In this document: positions 22,201-30,299 of the stretch, in pieces | Layout: each line of letters starts with the position of its first letter | Position numbering within the stretch: the stretch's first letter is position 1 | IMG/VR virus record: IMGVR_UViG_3300032070_000013 | Span: 1-39,066 of that record | From: a virus | Reading direction: 5' to 3' (one strand) | DNA length: 39,066 nucleotides | Notes under the pieces: generated by a model | What the model was told of the DNA's origin: nothing | Databases searched by the model: none | Seen by the model: the letters and a program-made list of their open reading frames with translations, nothing else | Program-made: the position numbers and the translations under genes

Positions 22201-25200
22201 TAGCGATAGACTTTTCGGAAGGTAAAATAACAAAGGATGCCTATGACATTGCTGTTTTGGAGGCCAGGGAGAAGGCATATCCGACCCCGCCAGTTACTAA
22301 GTATGAAGCACCCATTGAGGATGCTATTAAACAAATACCTTTGTGGCCAACACCAGCTAGAGATGCCGTTATCAGGGTACTTAAAGAAATGGCTTGGTCG
22401 CCAGTAGACATTGGCGGTTTTATTAAGGCAAATAAGTCCTCTTTTGATATGTCCTACCCGAGACAAGTAGCGCCGTTTATACCTGGTCATCCTACAGAAT
22501 TTGTATTATCAATGGTAGATGCTTTCAAGGCAACATTCAGCCAGAAGAGTACCGAGGCTTCTTGGGTGCGTATTACTCATGACCCTCTGTATGCAATTTA
22601 TGACGCTCTGCAGTCAAAGTTGGGCAGGGACTTCCTGCGTCCCCCTGATATGCCAAAGGGTACAAAACAATATAAAGGCGTTGAGGAATTTGGTTATCTT
22701 TTCCCGGACAGACTTATACCAAAACTGACCGCAAAGATACCCTGGGTAAAGTTGTCCAACCGCGGCTTTGTTACTGGTTGCAATTCTGATTTATGGCGTA
22801 TTTTTGAAAATACTTATAAAGGTGCCCTGAGAGAAGGAGAGAAATACGCCTCAGGAGAATTAAAATTAGAGCGAGGCAAGGCTTTTGATATTATGAAGAT
22901 TATGGATGCCGAGGCCACTAGGTTGGCAGATTGGTCGGGTAGAGCATCATTGGGTCCACTACAGAAGGCAGCCCCAATACTGGGTAATATCCTCTATGCT
23001 CCCAGATTTGCATGGGGTAGGGCTATTGGTTGGAGACAGTTGTTTTCGTCTAATTCCTATGTCAGAAAACAGGCATGGAGAGATGCAACAATACTCGTTG
23101 GTACAGTTGGCGGGGCACTCGTATTAGGAAATCAACTGGGTTGGTGGGACTTAGAGACGGATAGGAATAGTGCCGACTTCGGGAAAGCCCGCATCGGCAA
23201 TCTACGCATTGACCCTTGGGGTGGAGCACAGCAGTTTTTTGTCTTTTTCTCTAGAGTCTTTGACTTGGTGACGGCTCCGATTACAGGTAAGACAGCAATG
23301 GGTAAATCCACTACAACGGGTGCTGAGTATCCATTAAATATCTTAAATGTTGGAGAGAATTTCCTCAAGAGTAAGGAAGCGCCCATGGTTGGACTACTCC
23401 TTGAATATGTAACGGGAAAGACTTACAGTGGCGAAGAGGTAGATGTCAAGAACTTACAGCAGTGGGCAGATAGAATAAGTCCCATGGCTTTGATGGATGC
23501 CTATGAGGCGTTTGCAGAAAAACCCAGCAGTGCAATACCCGCTGGTATCCTGAGTTTCTTTGGGTTGGGTGTCCAAACCTATACAGGTGACTGGAAGGAG
23601 AACATTCCCAAATTAGGACTACCAAAATACTCAGACAATCTCTATTATGGGATGACTAAACCTGTATATGATTGGGCAGATTTCTACTCGGATACAGCAT
23701 CGCAATTTAAGGGCGTTGACCCGGCGACCCTGACTGAGGCGAAAGGCTATCCGCCAAAGGTAAGACTTATTGTTGAAACTGCCCGTAGTCTTGAGGAATC
23801 AAACATCATCCCGAATGTAAAACTAATCTCTATGAACGCTGACCCTGACAAGGGGAAAACCTATGTTGATAATTATAAGATATGGCAGGAAAGACAAAAA
23901 ATAATTGCCTCTGGTGATGAGAAGGCATTGAAAGCCTTTGATGCTGATGAAAGAAATAACCAAGCCTACTTAGGAAATATATCACAGAGACAATTCGCCT
24001 TACTAAGTGAATATTGGGCAATCACGGATAAAACCAAGCAAGCGGAGTTTTTGGAGACACACCCCGAACTTTCTCAAAATTCCAGAGAGGAATGGCTGAA
24101 GTCTCATCCAGAGGAAAACGCTAAGCAGGCTTTAGCGGGCAAGGCTAAGTTAATGACCCAGAAAGCCTATGACATAGCCCAGAAATTGATTAAGGATTAC
24201 GACATACCCGATAGTGCGGTAACTTCATATCTTCCGCCGCAAGATGTTGCTAAAGCCTACTTTGAAAGAATAGAGATAGTAGATAAGTGGGGAGCAAATA
24301 GTTGGGAAGACAAACTTCTGCGAGCAAAGAATCCCAATCTTGTGAAATGGCTGAATGAGAGTGGCAATCCATTGGACGAAGTGGATACTCCGATAGCCTC
24401 TTTGGAATTAAAAACCAATCCTAAATTCCGTGAAATTTATGACAAGATAGAATCTTTCAGTGATGAGGATTCTCCTGATTTTAAGGATGATAAAATAAAA
24501 GACAAGAATGGATTAACAGAGAGAGATAGAGCGGTCGCTGAACTGAAGGCTACTATGATTGAGGACGACCTAACCTACAGGGATACAGAAAGAAAGATTG
24601 AGGCTATTGAGAAAGGAACAAACGAGAATCCAGTAGATGATAAGCTGGTTAATGCCCATATTGAGTTTATGCGGATACAAGATAAAGAAGGTATTGGTTC
24701 CACCAGTGCTGAGGTGATGCTTTATCGTGTTGATAATCCTGAGTATAATGCCTGGCGAATGGACAAGAATATCTGGGGTGATAATGCCTTAAAACCAGTT
24801 GACGAGACTAGAATACCCATCTGGCGCATTGATGTTAAGTGGCAAGAGCAGGATAAGCAATATGATGCGATTGAGGGTGAGACGAGTGAGGGCAAACAAC
24901 AGAGGCAAGCCTTCCTCAAATCCAATCCTGAGTATGCTGATGATAGACTGAGAAGGGATGCTTATGGCAAAGACTTCCCTACTCCTTTAATTGAGACCTA
25001 TGTTGAATATTACAAGATACCTGATAAATCTACAGATGACTGGTATAAAGAGCATCCCTCTGAGTCTTACTACGAAGACGACTGGTTCTTAATGGAGCAT
25101 CCTGATTTCTATAAGGCAATGTTTAAATTGGGTATCTGGACTGAGCCGCGAGACTTTACGAAAGTCCCCTCAAGAGAAGTCTATCGGCTTTACAGGACAT

Positions 25201-25400
25201 ATCTCGGCTTGCCTAAAGGACAGGCTAAACTAGATTTTAGAGTCCAGCATCCAGAACTTGATGGTTGGTTGCTCTTAACAAAGAAGGTTACTAAGGCAGC
25301 CACAGACCGAGGTAAGAAGGAAGCCAAGAAGACAGAATGGGAGAAATTGGAAGAGAAGAGACGGTTTGAAGAGTGGCTTAAAGGATTGATGCCCAAATAA
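19206..25400 (+). CDS. Giant polyvalent-type virion protein (2064 aa)
   Basis: This is the largest gene of the window. Several hydrophobic or membrane-like stretches occur in the N-terminal quarter (APGTLAILAGMVLSAVTE, SNALLFIPVGKVL). Residues about 1265-1440 match, as I recall it, the large polyvalent protein domain LPD38 (FGKARIGNLRIDPWGGAQQF; STTTGAEYPLNIL). The C-terminal 450 residues carry at least nine short (N/H)P(E/N/D)-type repeats such as FLETHPEL, FLKSNPEY and FRVQHPEL, with an isolated WLSKHPELE near residue 300. Polyvalent proteins are packaged and injected with the DNA. It could form the internal ejection conduit. A tape-measure role is less likely given its position before the scaffold. 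Confidence 0.7.
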   Translation: MSNGISELLKSYGTSLGETRKLMPLLTEEMTKQKEARLALPQVPEFFTPAEVGGLGLTTETGEPFKLDEGWLLKMTPGANGAEPVMSFITPEKWEITQDQTYISPEGQRFTQEEIQTQIETPEIPLQVEDVFGKVFPTGYSGKDIEQTLTWLRGTGGWYGERDWVAEARQQEFAQAIWAIGRTEDTESLLSGLGMKPEEITQFFAPAPTTVPEESKAKDIWDTARVAFTNIAYQTKQFFVGTLPNLLFRDIKPGDPVWDQRTGRNIPCPPEQVAAYNEKSKTSRDQYRQTYTKNEQQHQDWLSKHPELETRPEWQGNIIDTIKNHPEVARDWGYWANQLAAGAPGTLAILAGMVLSAVTENPLPLIASITALTPAQIEEDKDLMLAHGATEDQAAKLGTAVGIASNALLFIPVGKVLNGLKPEAMTLFKRTATEEIANLTAKSVLKQGLKQFGETEALFTVFGVAQQAIQNAAIKLLDTKQDLFAGIGNAAISSMVQGLPLAVFGAAGKMINVSKENAALVPDAQKKAEGWIQDPQTKDWLKPIREFITEERGGIELPPKAMADFNKFIEWARKEGIPVRDLTVTPKIEETLRAVEEASGGVREAYEAQAKIEGLKEWLSTEPATKLVNLIKKTGWYKGEVGNLSKEQYQNITGKEPSASILGKETQVITEKAHTTKAGEFVPEKTYKTTKEVVRWEYALDDVATEMGYESGDALKVAIEGVGKAQTTIKELQTEIATIETKTPLPALPEPISEKVAVIPTGGKALTPAQVSRTLELFGKYIEDSSTLNAWELTRQLRTETRSGRAELLKVRVQELIVQEGISAEDAMKRAISETLSGKLPVVKTDYVSDLTDRMRDVLFNKVYQVLRDEPFEMASTVTALTNALTGKAIPREPGVKGGSAYTRLERVFGDQPEVLKSIDKMASEQKPLEKVAEDLFTEVIVAGEESIPVDRGTAEYLNKLKDIPNGYKTFFEPDFEMPRASDLRTPAEVEYAQAKLKLAIDFSEGKITKDAYDIAVLEAREKAYPTPPVTKYEAPIEDAIKQIPLWPTPARDAVIRVLKEMAWSPVDIGGFIKANKSSFDMSYPRQVAPFIPGHPTEFVLSMVDAFKATFSQKSTEASWVRITHDPLYAIYDALQSKLGRDFLRPPDMPKGTKQYKGVEEFGYLFPDRLIPKLTAKIPWVKLSNRGFVTGCNSDLWRIFENTYKGALREGEKYASGELKLERGKAFDIMKIMDAEATRLADWSGRASLGPLQKAAPILGNILYAPRFAWGRAIGWRQLFSSNSYVRKQAWRDATILVGTVGGALVLGNQLGWWDLETDRNSADFGKARIGNLRIDPWGGAQQFFVFFSRVFDLVTAPITGKTAMGKSTTTGAEYPLNILNVGENFLKSKEAPMVGLLLEYVTGKTYSGEEVDVKNLQQWADRISPMALMDAYEAFAEKPSSAIPAGILSFFGLGVQTYTGDWKENIPKLGLPKYSDNLYYGMTKPVYDWADFYSDTASQFKGVDPATLTEAKGYPPKVRLIVETARSLEESNIIPNVKLISMNADPDKGKTYVDNYKIWQERQKIIASGDEKALKAFDADERNNQAYLGNISQRQFALLSEYWAITDKTKQAEFLETHPELSQNSREEWLKSHPEENAKQALAGKAKLMTQKAYDIAQKLIKDYDIPDSAVTSYLPPQDVAKAYFERIEIVDKWGANSWEDKLLRAKNPNLVKWLNESGNPLDEVDTPIASLELKTNPKFREIYDKIESFSDEDSPDFKDDKIKDKNGLTERDRAVAELKATMIEDDLTYRDTERKIEAIEKGTNENPVDDKLVNAHIEFMRIQDKEGIGSTSAEVMLYRVDNPEYNAWRMDKNIWGDNALKPVDETRIPIWRIDVKWQEQDKQYDAIEGETSEGKQQRQAFLKSNPEYADDRLRRDAYGKDFPTPLIETYVEYYKIPDKSTDDWYKEHPSESYYEDDWFLMEHPDFYKAMFKLGIWTEPRDFTKVPSREVYRLYRTYLGLPKGQAKLDFRVQHPELDGWLLLTKKVTKAATDRGKKEAKKTEWEKLEEKRRFEEWLKGLMPK

Positions 25401-25413
25401 AATAGGGTCGTCT

Positions 25414-25445
25414 GGCTGGGTTAATCAATAAACTCAGCCTTTTTA
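25414..25445 (+). terminator. Rho-independent terminator before the scaffold gene
   Basis: GGCTGGGTT (25414-25422) pairs with AACTCAGCC (25431-25439) with one wobble, followed by TTTTTT. A second hairpin without a T-run (GCCTGC/GCAGGC, 25449-25473) follows. It may lower read-through from the giant gene relative to capsid expression. Confidence 0.75.
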
Positions 25446-25499
25446 TATGCCTGCTAAATCAAAGATGGCAGGCTCAATCATTTAAGGAGGACTTTTACG

Positions 25500-26243
25500 A
25501 TGCTTGACGAAACTGGAAAGACCGTACAGCACACTCCCCCGGGGGAAACTCCGGCGCAGTCTCCTGGCGGGGAATCTGGGACTACTCAAGAAGAAACCCC
25601 TGAAACCTTTACTAGAGAAGGATACATAAAAACCATCAGAGATTTGAAGGCAGAGAAAGGGCGCAGAGAGGAGCAAGGGCGCAAACTTGGTGAGCTAACT
25701 CGCCAACTCGGAGACGCAAAGACTCAACTGGATGTAAAGGATACGGAACTCAAGGAATCCTATCAACGGATGGTAGGTCTTGAAGACCGCCTAGATGAGC
25801 TTGAGCGTCAAGGACTTAGCGATAGCCCGGAGGGAGTGAAATTGCTCCAAGAGAGGCAAGAGCTTCGTAAGGCTCAACGGAAACTCCAACAGGAACAAGC
25901 CGATTTGAGTAAGGAGAAACTACAACACGCCGGGGACATCAAGGCAGTCCGTGAACATCAGTGGGAAGAGATTGTTTGGGAGATAGCTCACAGGTATAAC
26001 ATAGAATCCAATATACTTGAGGAGTTAAATCTTACCACTGCTGAACAAGTAGAAGCTGCCGCTAAAGCCATCGCTGGTGCAAAGACAGTTCCAGGACAAG
26101 GCACTGAAGGCAAGGAAGCCGGAGGTGTTACTTCTGCACTGAGAACCGACTCTACTAAGGGCAAAGGGGGTAGTCAACTTCCCGAAAAGGCGATTGACAA
26201 AATTCGCCAAGGATGGGAAGAAAGAGAAAGAGGGAAAAAATAA
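25500..26243 (+). CDS. Capsid scaffolding protein
   Basis: The product is 247 residues with AAGGAGG upstream. The N-terminus is disordered and Pro/Gly-rich. Residues 40-165 form a long coiled coil (KAEKGRREEQGRKLGELTRQ). The C-terminal part is helical then basic. This composition and the position immediately before the major capsid gene are typical for scaffolds that shape the prohead and are then removed. No protease domain is visible. Confidence 0.8.
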   Translation: MLDETGKTVQHTPPGETPAQSPGGESGTTQEETPETFTREGYIKTIRDLKAEKGRREEQGRKLGELTRQLGDAKTQLDVKDTELKESYQRMVGLEDRLDELERQGLSDSPEGVKLLQERQELRKAQRKLQQEQADLSKEKLQHAGDIKAVREHQWEEIVWEIAHRYNIESNILEELNLTTAEQVEAAAKAIAGAKTVPGQGTEGKEAGGVTSALRTDSTKGKGGSQLPEKAIDKIRQGWEERERGKK

Positions 26244-26256
26244 GAGGAGGAAGTAA

Positions 26257-27261
26257 ATGGCTATCATAGGACACTTTAACGACTTGGACGAGGCACAAAA
26301 ACTTGTTCAAGACAAACTGGTGGCTGGTGTCATCCAGCAAATCTACGAGGAAGGTCAACTCCTAAAAAGGCTACCTGTTACCCAGATTGATAGCAGGTCG
26401 CTTATTTACCGGAGGGAATCCACTCTACCTGCAGCCGCTTTCTATGGCATCGGGGATGAAATCCCCTGGACGGGCAGTGTAACCTTTACTAGCGCTCAGT
26501 GTTGGTTGAAACGAATGGCACTATCTGAACCCCTTGATAACTTTATGGCGAAGAATTACAAAAACCCCAATGAATACCGGACAGTAGTTCTCTCGCAGAT
26601 GGTTAAGGGTTCCTTGAGCACGCTTGAGACCAAACTGATTTATGGTAACGGTGCAACAGAGGCAGCCTATGAGTTTGACGGTATAGATAAACTCTGCCCG
26701 GCTACTGGCGACCATACCTTTGCTGCAGGATACCAAGACTACGATGCCGGCGGTTCAACGAATGGACTCACCATCGCCCTGATGAGACAACTAATAGATG
26801 CCGTTAAGCCTAAACCCCATGTTCTACTTATGACTAGAACTACGGCAAACGCCCTAAGTGCTGCCGCTTTTGAAAAGGGTATAAACACTAATGTACCCGG
26901 TGGGTTAATTGGTCTCACTAAGGCCGATTTCGGTGCTAGGGTAGAAGCCTTTGATAATATCCCCATCATAAGGTCTGATTATCTCGGCTACGAGAACGAC
27001 AATACTGGTGGGTATCTGGGGAGTGGTGGGTTGGTAAGTGTTTACGCCATCAGGTTCGGCCAGATTGAAGATGGTGGTCTTTGTCTGTGTGTCGGTGCCG
27101 ATACTGGTGGGGCAGACTTCTTCAAGGTTGTGGAGTTACCAGACCTTGAAAGTTATGATGCTACTGGCATCAGACTCGTTGCCTATGTCTGTTTGGCGTT
27201 GGGTTCTACAAAGGCTATTGCGAGAGTTCACAGTATATGTGAAGCCACCGCTGTAGCATAA
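26257..27261 (+). CDS. Major capsid protein (HK97-fold expected)
   Basis: The product is 334 residues with GAGGAGG upstream. Position after the scaffold, length and an N-arm/P-domain-like pattern (residues 45-60 strand-rich, a spine-helix candidate near ALMRQLIDAVKPKPHVLLMT) support the call. The C-terminal domain ends in strands and an Ala-rich tail. It forms the icosahedral shell. No cleavage site for a maturation protease is obvious. Confidence 0.8.
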   Translation: MAIIGHFNDLDEAQKLVQDKLVAGVIQQIYEEGQLLKRLPVTQIDSRSLIYRRESTLPAAAFYGIGDEIPWTGSVTFTSAQCWLKRMALSEPLDNFMAKNYKNPNEYRTVVLSQMVKGSLSTLETKLIYGNGATEAAYEFDGIDKLCPATGDHTFAAGYQDYDAGGSTNGLTIALMRQLIDAVKPKPHVLLMTRTTANALSAAAFEKGINTNVPGGLIGLTKADFGARVEAFDNIPIIRSDYLGYENDNTGGYLGSGGLVSVYAIRFGQIEDGGLCLCVGADTGGADFFKVVELPDLESYDATGIRLVAYVCLALGSTKAIARVHSICEATAVA

Positions 27262-27276
27262 GGAGGATTAAAAGAA

Positions 27277-28137
27277 ATGACTAGAACTACAAAAGTTTTT
27301 CAACCATTGGTTTGTGATAATGGTGCGGTGCTCTTTCTGCCGCCTTGCCCATTGGAAGACGAAGTTAATGTTAAGACACCCGACATCTTTGTTGAGAGTG
27401 CGACCCGGCAATATCCCATCGGGACTCTATGCTGGTTTCCTGGTATGGGCAAGAAGTTTCGCTACGCTAAGGCTGGTGGAGACCTAGTTGGTGTCAAGCA
27501 TTTGCACTGCAACGCAAACTATACAACTGGCGCGACCACTGCAAACACCAATGGCTTCTATGATGGTGGCGATTTGCATACCTGGGCTATAGGTGCGACT
27601 GAAATCACGTTCACTGACACCATCAACAGGGTTAAGGACTATTACGCAGGAGCACACCTGTTGCACTTTGATGGAGGACTGAATACATGCTACGAGGACT
27701 CATACATTATATCAGGCCCTCCTGCTGCAACAACTGACCCTTGGACAACTGTTGTTAAACTAGCTGAACCTACGAAGTATGCCAAGTTTTCAGGAGAAGG
27801 CATAGAGATTTGGCTCAATCCTTACAGCAATATCCAACAGTGTCCTGATGGTAATGAGGCTCATGTTACCTTCATGGGAGTTCCCCCGATACCGGTAGGT
27901 AGTGGGTACTACTTCTGGTTGCAGACCTCTGGCCCAGTCTTTATTACTCCTAATGGTTGGGGTAGCCTGATACCTGGGTATGCTGCTCACTCAAGGGTGT
28001 GTATGACTATTAGCGGTATCTTGACTACTCAGGCTGCAATGGGGGCTGGTAACCAAGTTATTGGCACGCTACTGTGTAGAACTTCCGATACTCACGGAGC
28101 TGCCTGGCTCAATATGAGTCTGGACTTAGGGGACTAA
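27277..28137 (+). CDS. Head-associated structural/decoration protein candidate
   Basis: The product is 286 residues with AAGGAGG upstream. It is beta-rich, with many Gly, Thr and aromatic residues, a conserved-looking IGTLCWFPGMGKKFRYAKAG early segment and several cysteines. Proteins of this look follow the major capsid gene in phages and often decorate the shell. The specific role is inferred from position. Confidence 0.6.
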   Translation: MTRTTKVFQPLVCDNGAVLFLPPCPLEDEVNVKTPDIFVESATRQYPIGTLCWFPGMGKKFRYAKAGGDLVGVKHLHCNANYTTGATTANTNGFYDGGDLHTWAIGATEITFTDTINRVKDYYAGAHLLHFDGGLNTCYEDSYIISGPPAATTDPWTTVVKLAEPTKYAKFSGEGIEIWLNPYSNIQQCPDGNEAHVTFMGVPPIPVGSGYYFWLQTSGPVFITPNGWGSLIPGYAAHSRVCMTISGILTTQAAMGAGNQVIGTLLCRTSDTHGAAWLNMSLDLGD

Positions 28138-28149
28138 AGGAGGTAGTAA

Positions 28150-28257
28150 ATGGCAGACACAGAGAAGAAAGAGAAGTCCAGGATTCCTATTTGGAAGGAT
28201 AGGGAGAATCCGAATCCTGTGATTCCACCTAAAAAGCCCAAGGAAGAACCAAAGTAA
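28150..28257 (+). CDS. Small Lys/Pro-rich protein (35 aa)
   Basis: ATG 28150 follows AAAGGAGGTAGTAA. The 35 residues are highly charged with repeated Pro and Lys (PVIPPKKPKEEPK) and are probably disordered. It lies between the decoration-like gene and a strong hairpin. Confidence 0.55.
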   Translation: MADTEKKEKSRIPIWKDRENPNPVIPPKKPKEEPK

Positions 28258-28265
28258 ATGTCTTG

Positions 28266-28297
28266 GGAGAGGCTGGGTAGAGATACCCAGCCTCTCC
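28266..28297 (+). promoter_or_regulatory. Perfect 14-bp hairpin with GAGA tetraloop, no T-run
   Basis: GGAGAGGCTGGGTA (28266-28279) pairs perfectly with TACCCAGCCTCTCC (28284-28297) around GAGA, a GNRA loop. The following bases (TAGAGAGGTG) include a ribosome site instead of a T-run, so RNA stabilisation, processing or partial termination is more likely than efficient termination. Confidence 0.7.
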
Positions 28298-28314
28298 TAG
28301 AGAGGTGAACCTTT

Positions 28315-28506
28315 ATGGCCAAAAGAACAGATGCAACAATCTTGTTAGAGTTTGATAAACTCGTACCAGGAAACTCCAATGAATTAGGGGGGAGTTCCAG
28401 TGCCGAGACTGTTAGAAATAGATTGTCGCTTGAAATTCTACTTGACTGCCGAGACTATCTACAAAAGATTAAAAAGGTTCTTGATGACATTCTGGTTAAA
28501 CCATAA
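28315..28506 (+). CDS. Small hypothetical protein (63 aa)
   Basis: ATG 28315 follows AGAGAGGTG. The protein has a Ser/Gly-rich middle and a C-terminal helix (LEILLDCRDYLQKIKKVLDD). It is not recognised. It begins a run of small genes between the head and connector genes. Confidence 0.6.
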   Translation: MAKRTDATILLEFDKLVPGNSNELGGSSSAETVRNRLSLEILLDCRDYLQKIKKVLDDILVKP

Positions 28507-28517
28507 GGAGCAACTAA

Positions 28518-28568
28518 ATGCCTCACCCTGGAGATAAAAAGAAAAAGGGACATAAAAAGAGGGGGTGA
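28518..28568 (+). CDS. Tiny basic peptide (16 aa)
   Basis: ATG 28518 has a TAAGGAG site 8 nt upstream and encodes MPHPGDKKKKGHKKRG. It is extremely basic and may bind nucleic acid or be a leader. Only its clean ribosome site supports it. Confidence 0.35.
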   Translation: MPHPGDKKKKGHKKRG

Positions 28569-28571
28569 ACT

Positions 28572-28739
28572 ATGCCATACGCAATAGAAAAAAGAGGGTC
28601 AAAGTGGGTCGTAATCAACACGGAAACCAAAGCCGTGAAGGGAACACATGATAGTGAGATAAAAGCTGAAAGGCAACGGCGTCTTCTTGAAGGTATTGAA
28701 CATGGATGGAAACCTTCGGGAGCTAAGGCGAAGAAGTAG
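28572..28739 (+). CDS. Small conserved phage protein (55 aa)
   Basis: ATG 28572 follows AGGGGGTGAAC. The sequence pattern MPYAIEKRGSKWVVINTET, then GTHDSEIKAE and a final GIEHGWKPS, matches a small phage protein type I recall from structural clusters. It is predicted to form a beta hairpin followed by a helix. The function is unknown. Confidence 0.65.
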   Translation: MPYAIEKRGSKWVVINTETKAVKGTHDSEIKAERQRRLLEGIEHGWKPSGAKAKK

Positions 28740-28743
28740 GTCA

Positions 28744-28893
28744 ATGGAAGTCAAGAAACTGGTAGTATTTCTAGTTGACCTCGGGATAGCGATTGCTGAA
28801 CTGGAAGAGAGTTTGGCACAGTTGAAGCAACTACACGCAAAGTTGACGAGTGATTATAGGCGTGAGCTTGGCTTGGAGGTAAAGGATGGGTAG
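28744..28893 (+). CDS. Small helical protein (49 aa)
   Basis: ATG 28744 is preferred to the in-frame ATG 28687, which lies deep in the preceding gene. It lies 4 bp after that gene's stop. The product is a long amphipathic helix (VDLGIAIAELEESLAQLKQL), probably a coiled coil. Its end overlaps the next gene by 8 nt. Confidence 0.5.
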   Translation: MEVKKLVVFLVDLGIAIAELEESLAQLKQLHAKLTSDYRRELGLEVKDG

Positions 28894-29704
28894 GAAAAAT
28901 CTATCGGCAGTAATAGCTGTTGTCCGGCAGCGCCTACGGGATGAGTTTGTCTTCGGCACAGAGTTTGAGTGGGAAGATGATGAGTTAAGCCTTTTAACTA
29001 ATGATTGTTTGGCTGAAATCTCTGAGTGTTCTCCGTATCAGGTAAAGGAGATGTTCTATATCGTGGCTAAAAGCGGGACGGCAACCGCAACTACGGCTAG
29101 CCATCTAGTAGACGCAACCGAAAGCCAGTTCGTTGCTGGGGATGTGGGCAAGACGGTCTATAACGCTACTGATGAGACCACAGCCAAAATCACCATCTAC
29201 AATAGTGCCTCAGATGTAACTCTGGATACGGACATAATGGCAAGTGGAGAGAGTTACGAAATCCACTGTGGGGATGGGACAAGTCCCAGAGACATCAATA
29301 TCGCCGATATAGAAGACCTACTTTATGTGGATAAGGCGGAATATCCGACCAGACAGAACCCCCAAGTCTTTAGGAATGTTGAAGTCTTCGGGGATATTTT
29401 GACCCTTGACATTAGTTCTACTCCTACTGATGGTGATGAGGTTTTTCTCTACTGTGCCAAGACCCATCAACTAACCGAAGCCTCATCTACGCTCAATCCC
29501 AAAGAGGAACGACTACTTATTCTGGGTGTTGTCGGTCAGGCTGCCATCAATAAAGCTCGCTCACTCATAAACAAAATCAACATCGGTGGCGCAAGAACTC
29601 CTGCCGATATGGAAGCCTGGGGGATTGCTCAATTAACTCTTTATCGGCAAGGACTAAGCGAATTAGTTCAGTCACGAATATCTATAGACTATCCGAGAAA
29701 CTAA
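28886..29704 (+). CDS. Head-tail connector/adaptor-like protein
   Basis: The product is 272 residues with TGGAGGTAAAGG upstream. The N-terminal helices (VIAVVRQRLRDEFVFG; DDELSLLTNDCLAEISECSP) and C-terminal helices (KEERLLILGVVGQAAINKAR) resemble gp6-type adaptors that attach below the portal. A beta-rich insert of about 120 residues lies between. Position after the head genes supports a connector. An accessory tail function is the alternative. Confidence 0.65.
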   Translation: MGRKNLSAVIAVVRQRLRDEFVFGTEFEWEDDELSLLTNDCLAEISECSPYQVKEMFYIVAKSGTATATTASHLVDATESQFVAGDVGKTVYNATDETTAKITIYNSASDVTLDTDIMASGESYEIHCGDGTSPRDINIADIEDLLYVDKAEYPTRQNPQVFRNVEVFGDILTLDISSTPTDGDEVFLYCAKTHQLTEASSTLNPKEERLLILGVVGQAAINKARSLINKINIGGARTPADMEAWGIAQLTLYRQGLSELVQSRISIDYPRN

Positions 29705-29722
29705 TCAAAAGGAGGAAACACG

Positions 29723-30238
29723 GTGAAACAAACACAGGTAAAGGAACAAGCAACGCACAAGACTATAACCACACTCAGTAAGTATGCTGAGGACATCGCA
29801 CCTTACAGAGGCAGGGAGGCAGAGTTCCATAAGCTCTTCAAGCCCTACGAGGTTATTCAGAGGGAGGGTAACTGCCTGCTCAACTCAGGCATTGACCAGA
29901 TGTGGGACCTAATTACTGGTGTTGATACTACCTACATCTATGATTACGCTAAAGCCTTCATAGGTGTTGGCGATAGCACAACGGCAGCTACTGCTACCCA
30001 GACTGACCTTCAGGCAGCGTCAAACTCCAAGTATAACGCTATGGAGACTGGTTATCCCACTTCTACCACCCAGAAGGCGACCTTCAAGGCTAGTTTCGCA
30101 ACAGATGAAGCTAACTTTGCCTGGAATGAGTGGGTGGTCAAGACAACAGGGGCTGAGTGTCTTAACCGCAAGGTTGAGAGTCTTGGCACGAAAACTACTG
30201 GCACCTGGACGCTAGAAGTCGCAATCACATTATCCTAG
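29723..30238 (+). CDS. Conserved phage structural protein, tail-associated candidate
   Basis: The product is 171 residues from GTG 29723, with AAAGGAGG upstream. The pattern GNCLLNSGIDQMWDLITG, AFIGVGDSTTAATATQTDLQ and FAWNEWVVK is one I recall from structural proteins in many tailed phages. It is beta-rich and Thr-rich. The location between connector and glycosyltransferase suggests a tail or neck component. Confidence 0.65.
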   Translation: MKQTQVKEQATHKTITTLSKYAEDIAPYRGREAEFHKLFKPYEVIQREGNCLLNSGIDQMWDLITGVDTTYIYDYAKAFIGVGDSTTAATATQTDLQAASNSKYNAMETGYPTSTTQKATFKASFATDEANFAWNEWVVKTTGAECLNRKVESLGTKTTGTWTLEVAITLS

Positions 30239-30250
30239 CGATAGTAAGGA

Positions 30251-30276
30251 TAGGGGAGGGCTTAGGTTCTCCCCTA
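30251..30276 (+). promoter_or_regulatory. 8-bp perfect hairpin without T-run
   Basis: TAGGGGAG (30251-30258) pairs with CTCCCCTA (30269-30276). It lies between gene 29723 and the methyltransferase-glycosyltransferase gene and is followed by AATTCC, not a T-run. It is probably an RNA-stability or processing element or a weak terminator. Confidence 0.5.
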
Positions 30277-30299
30277 ATTCCTATAGAAAGAAGGTAGTA

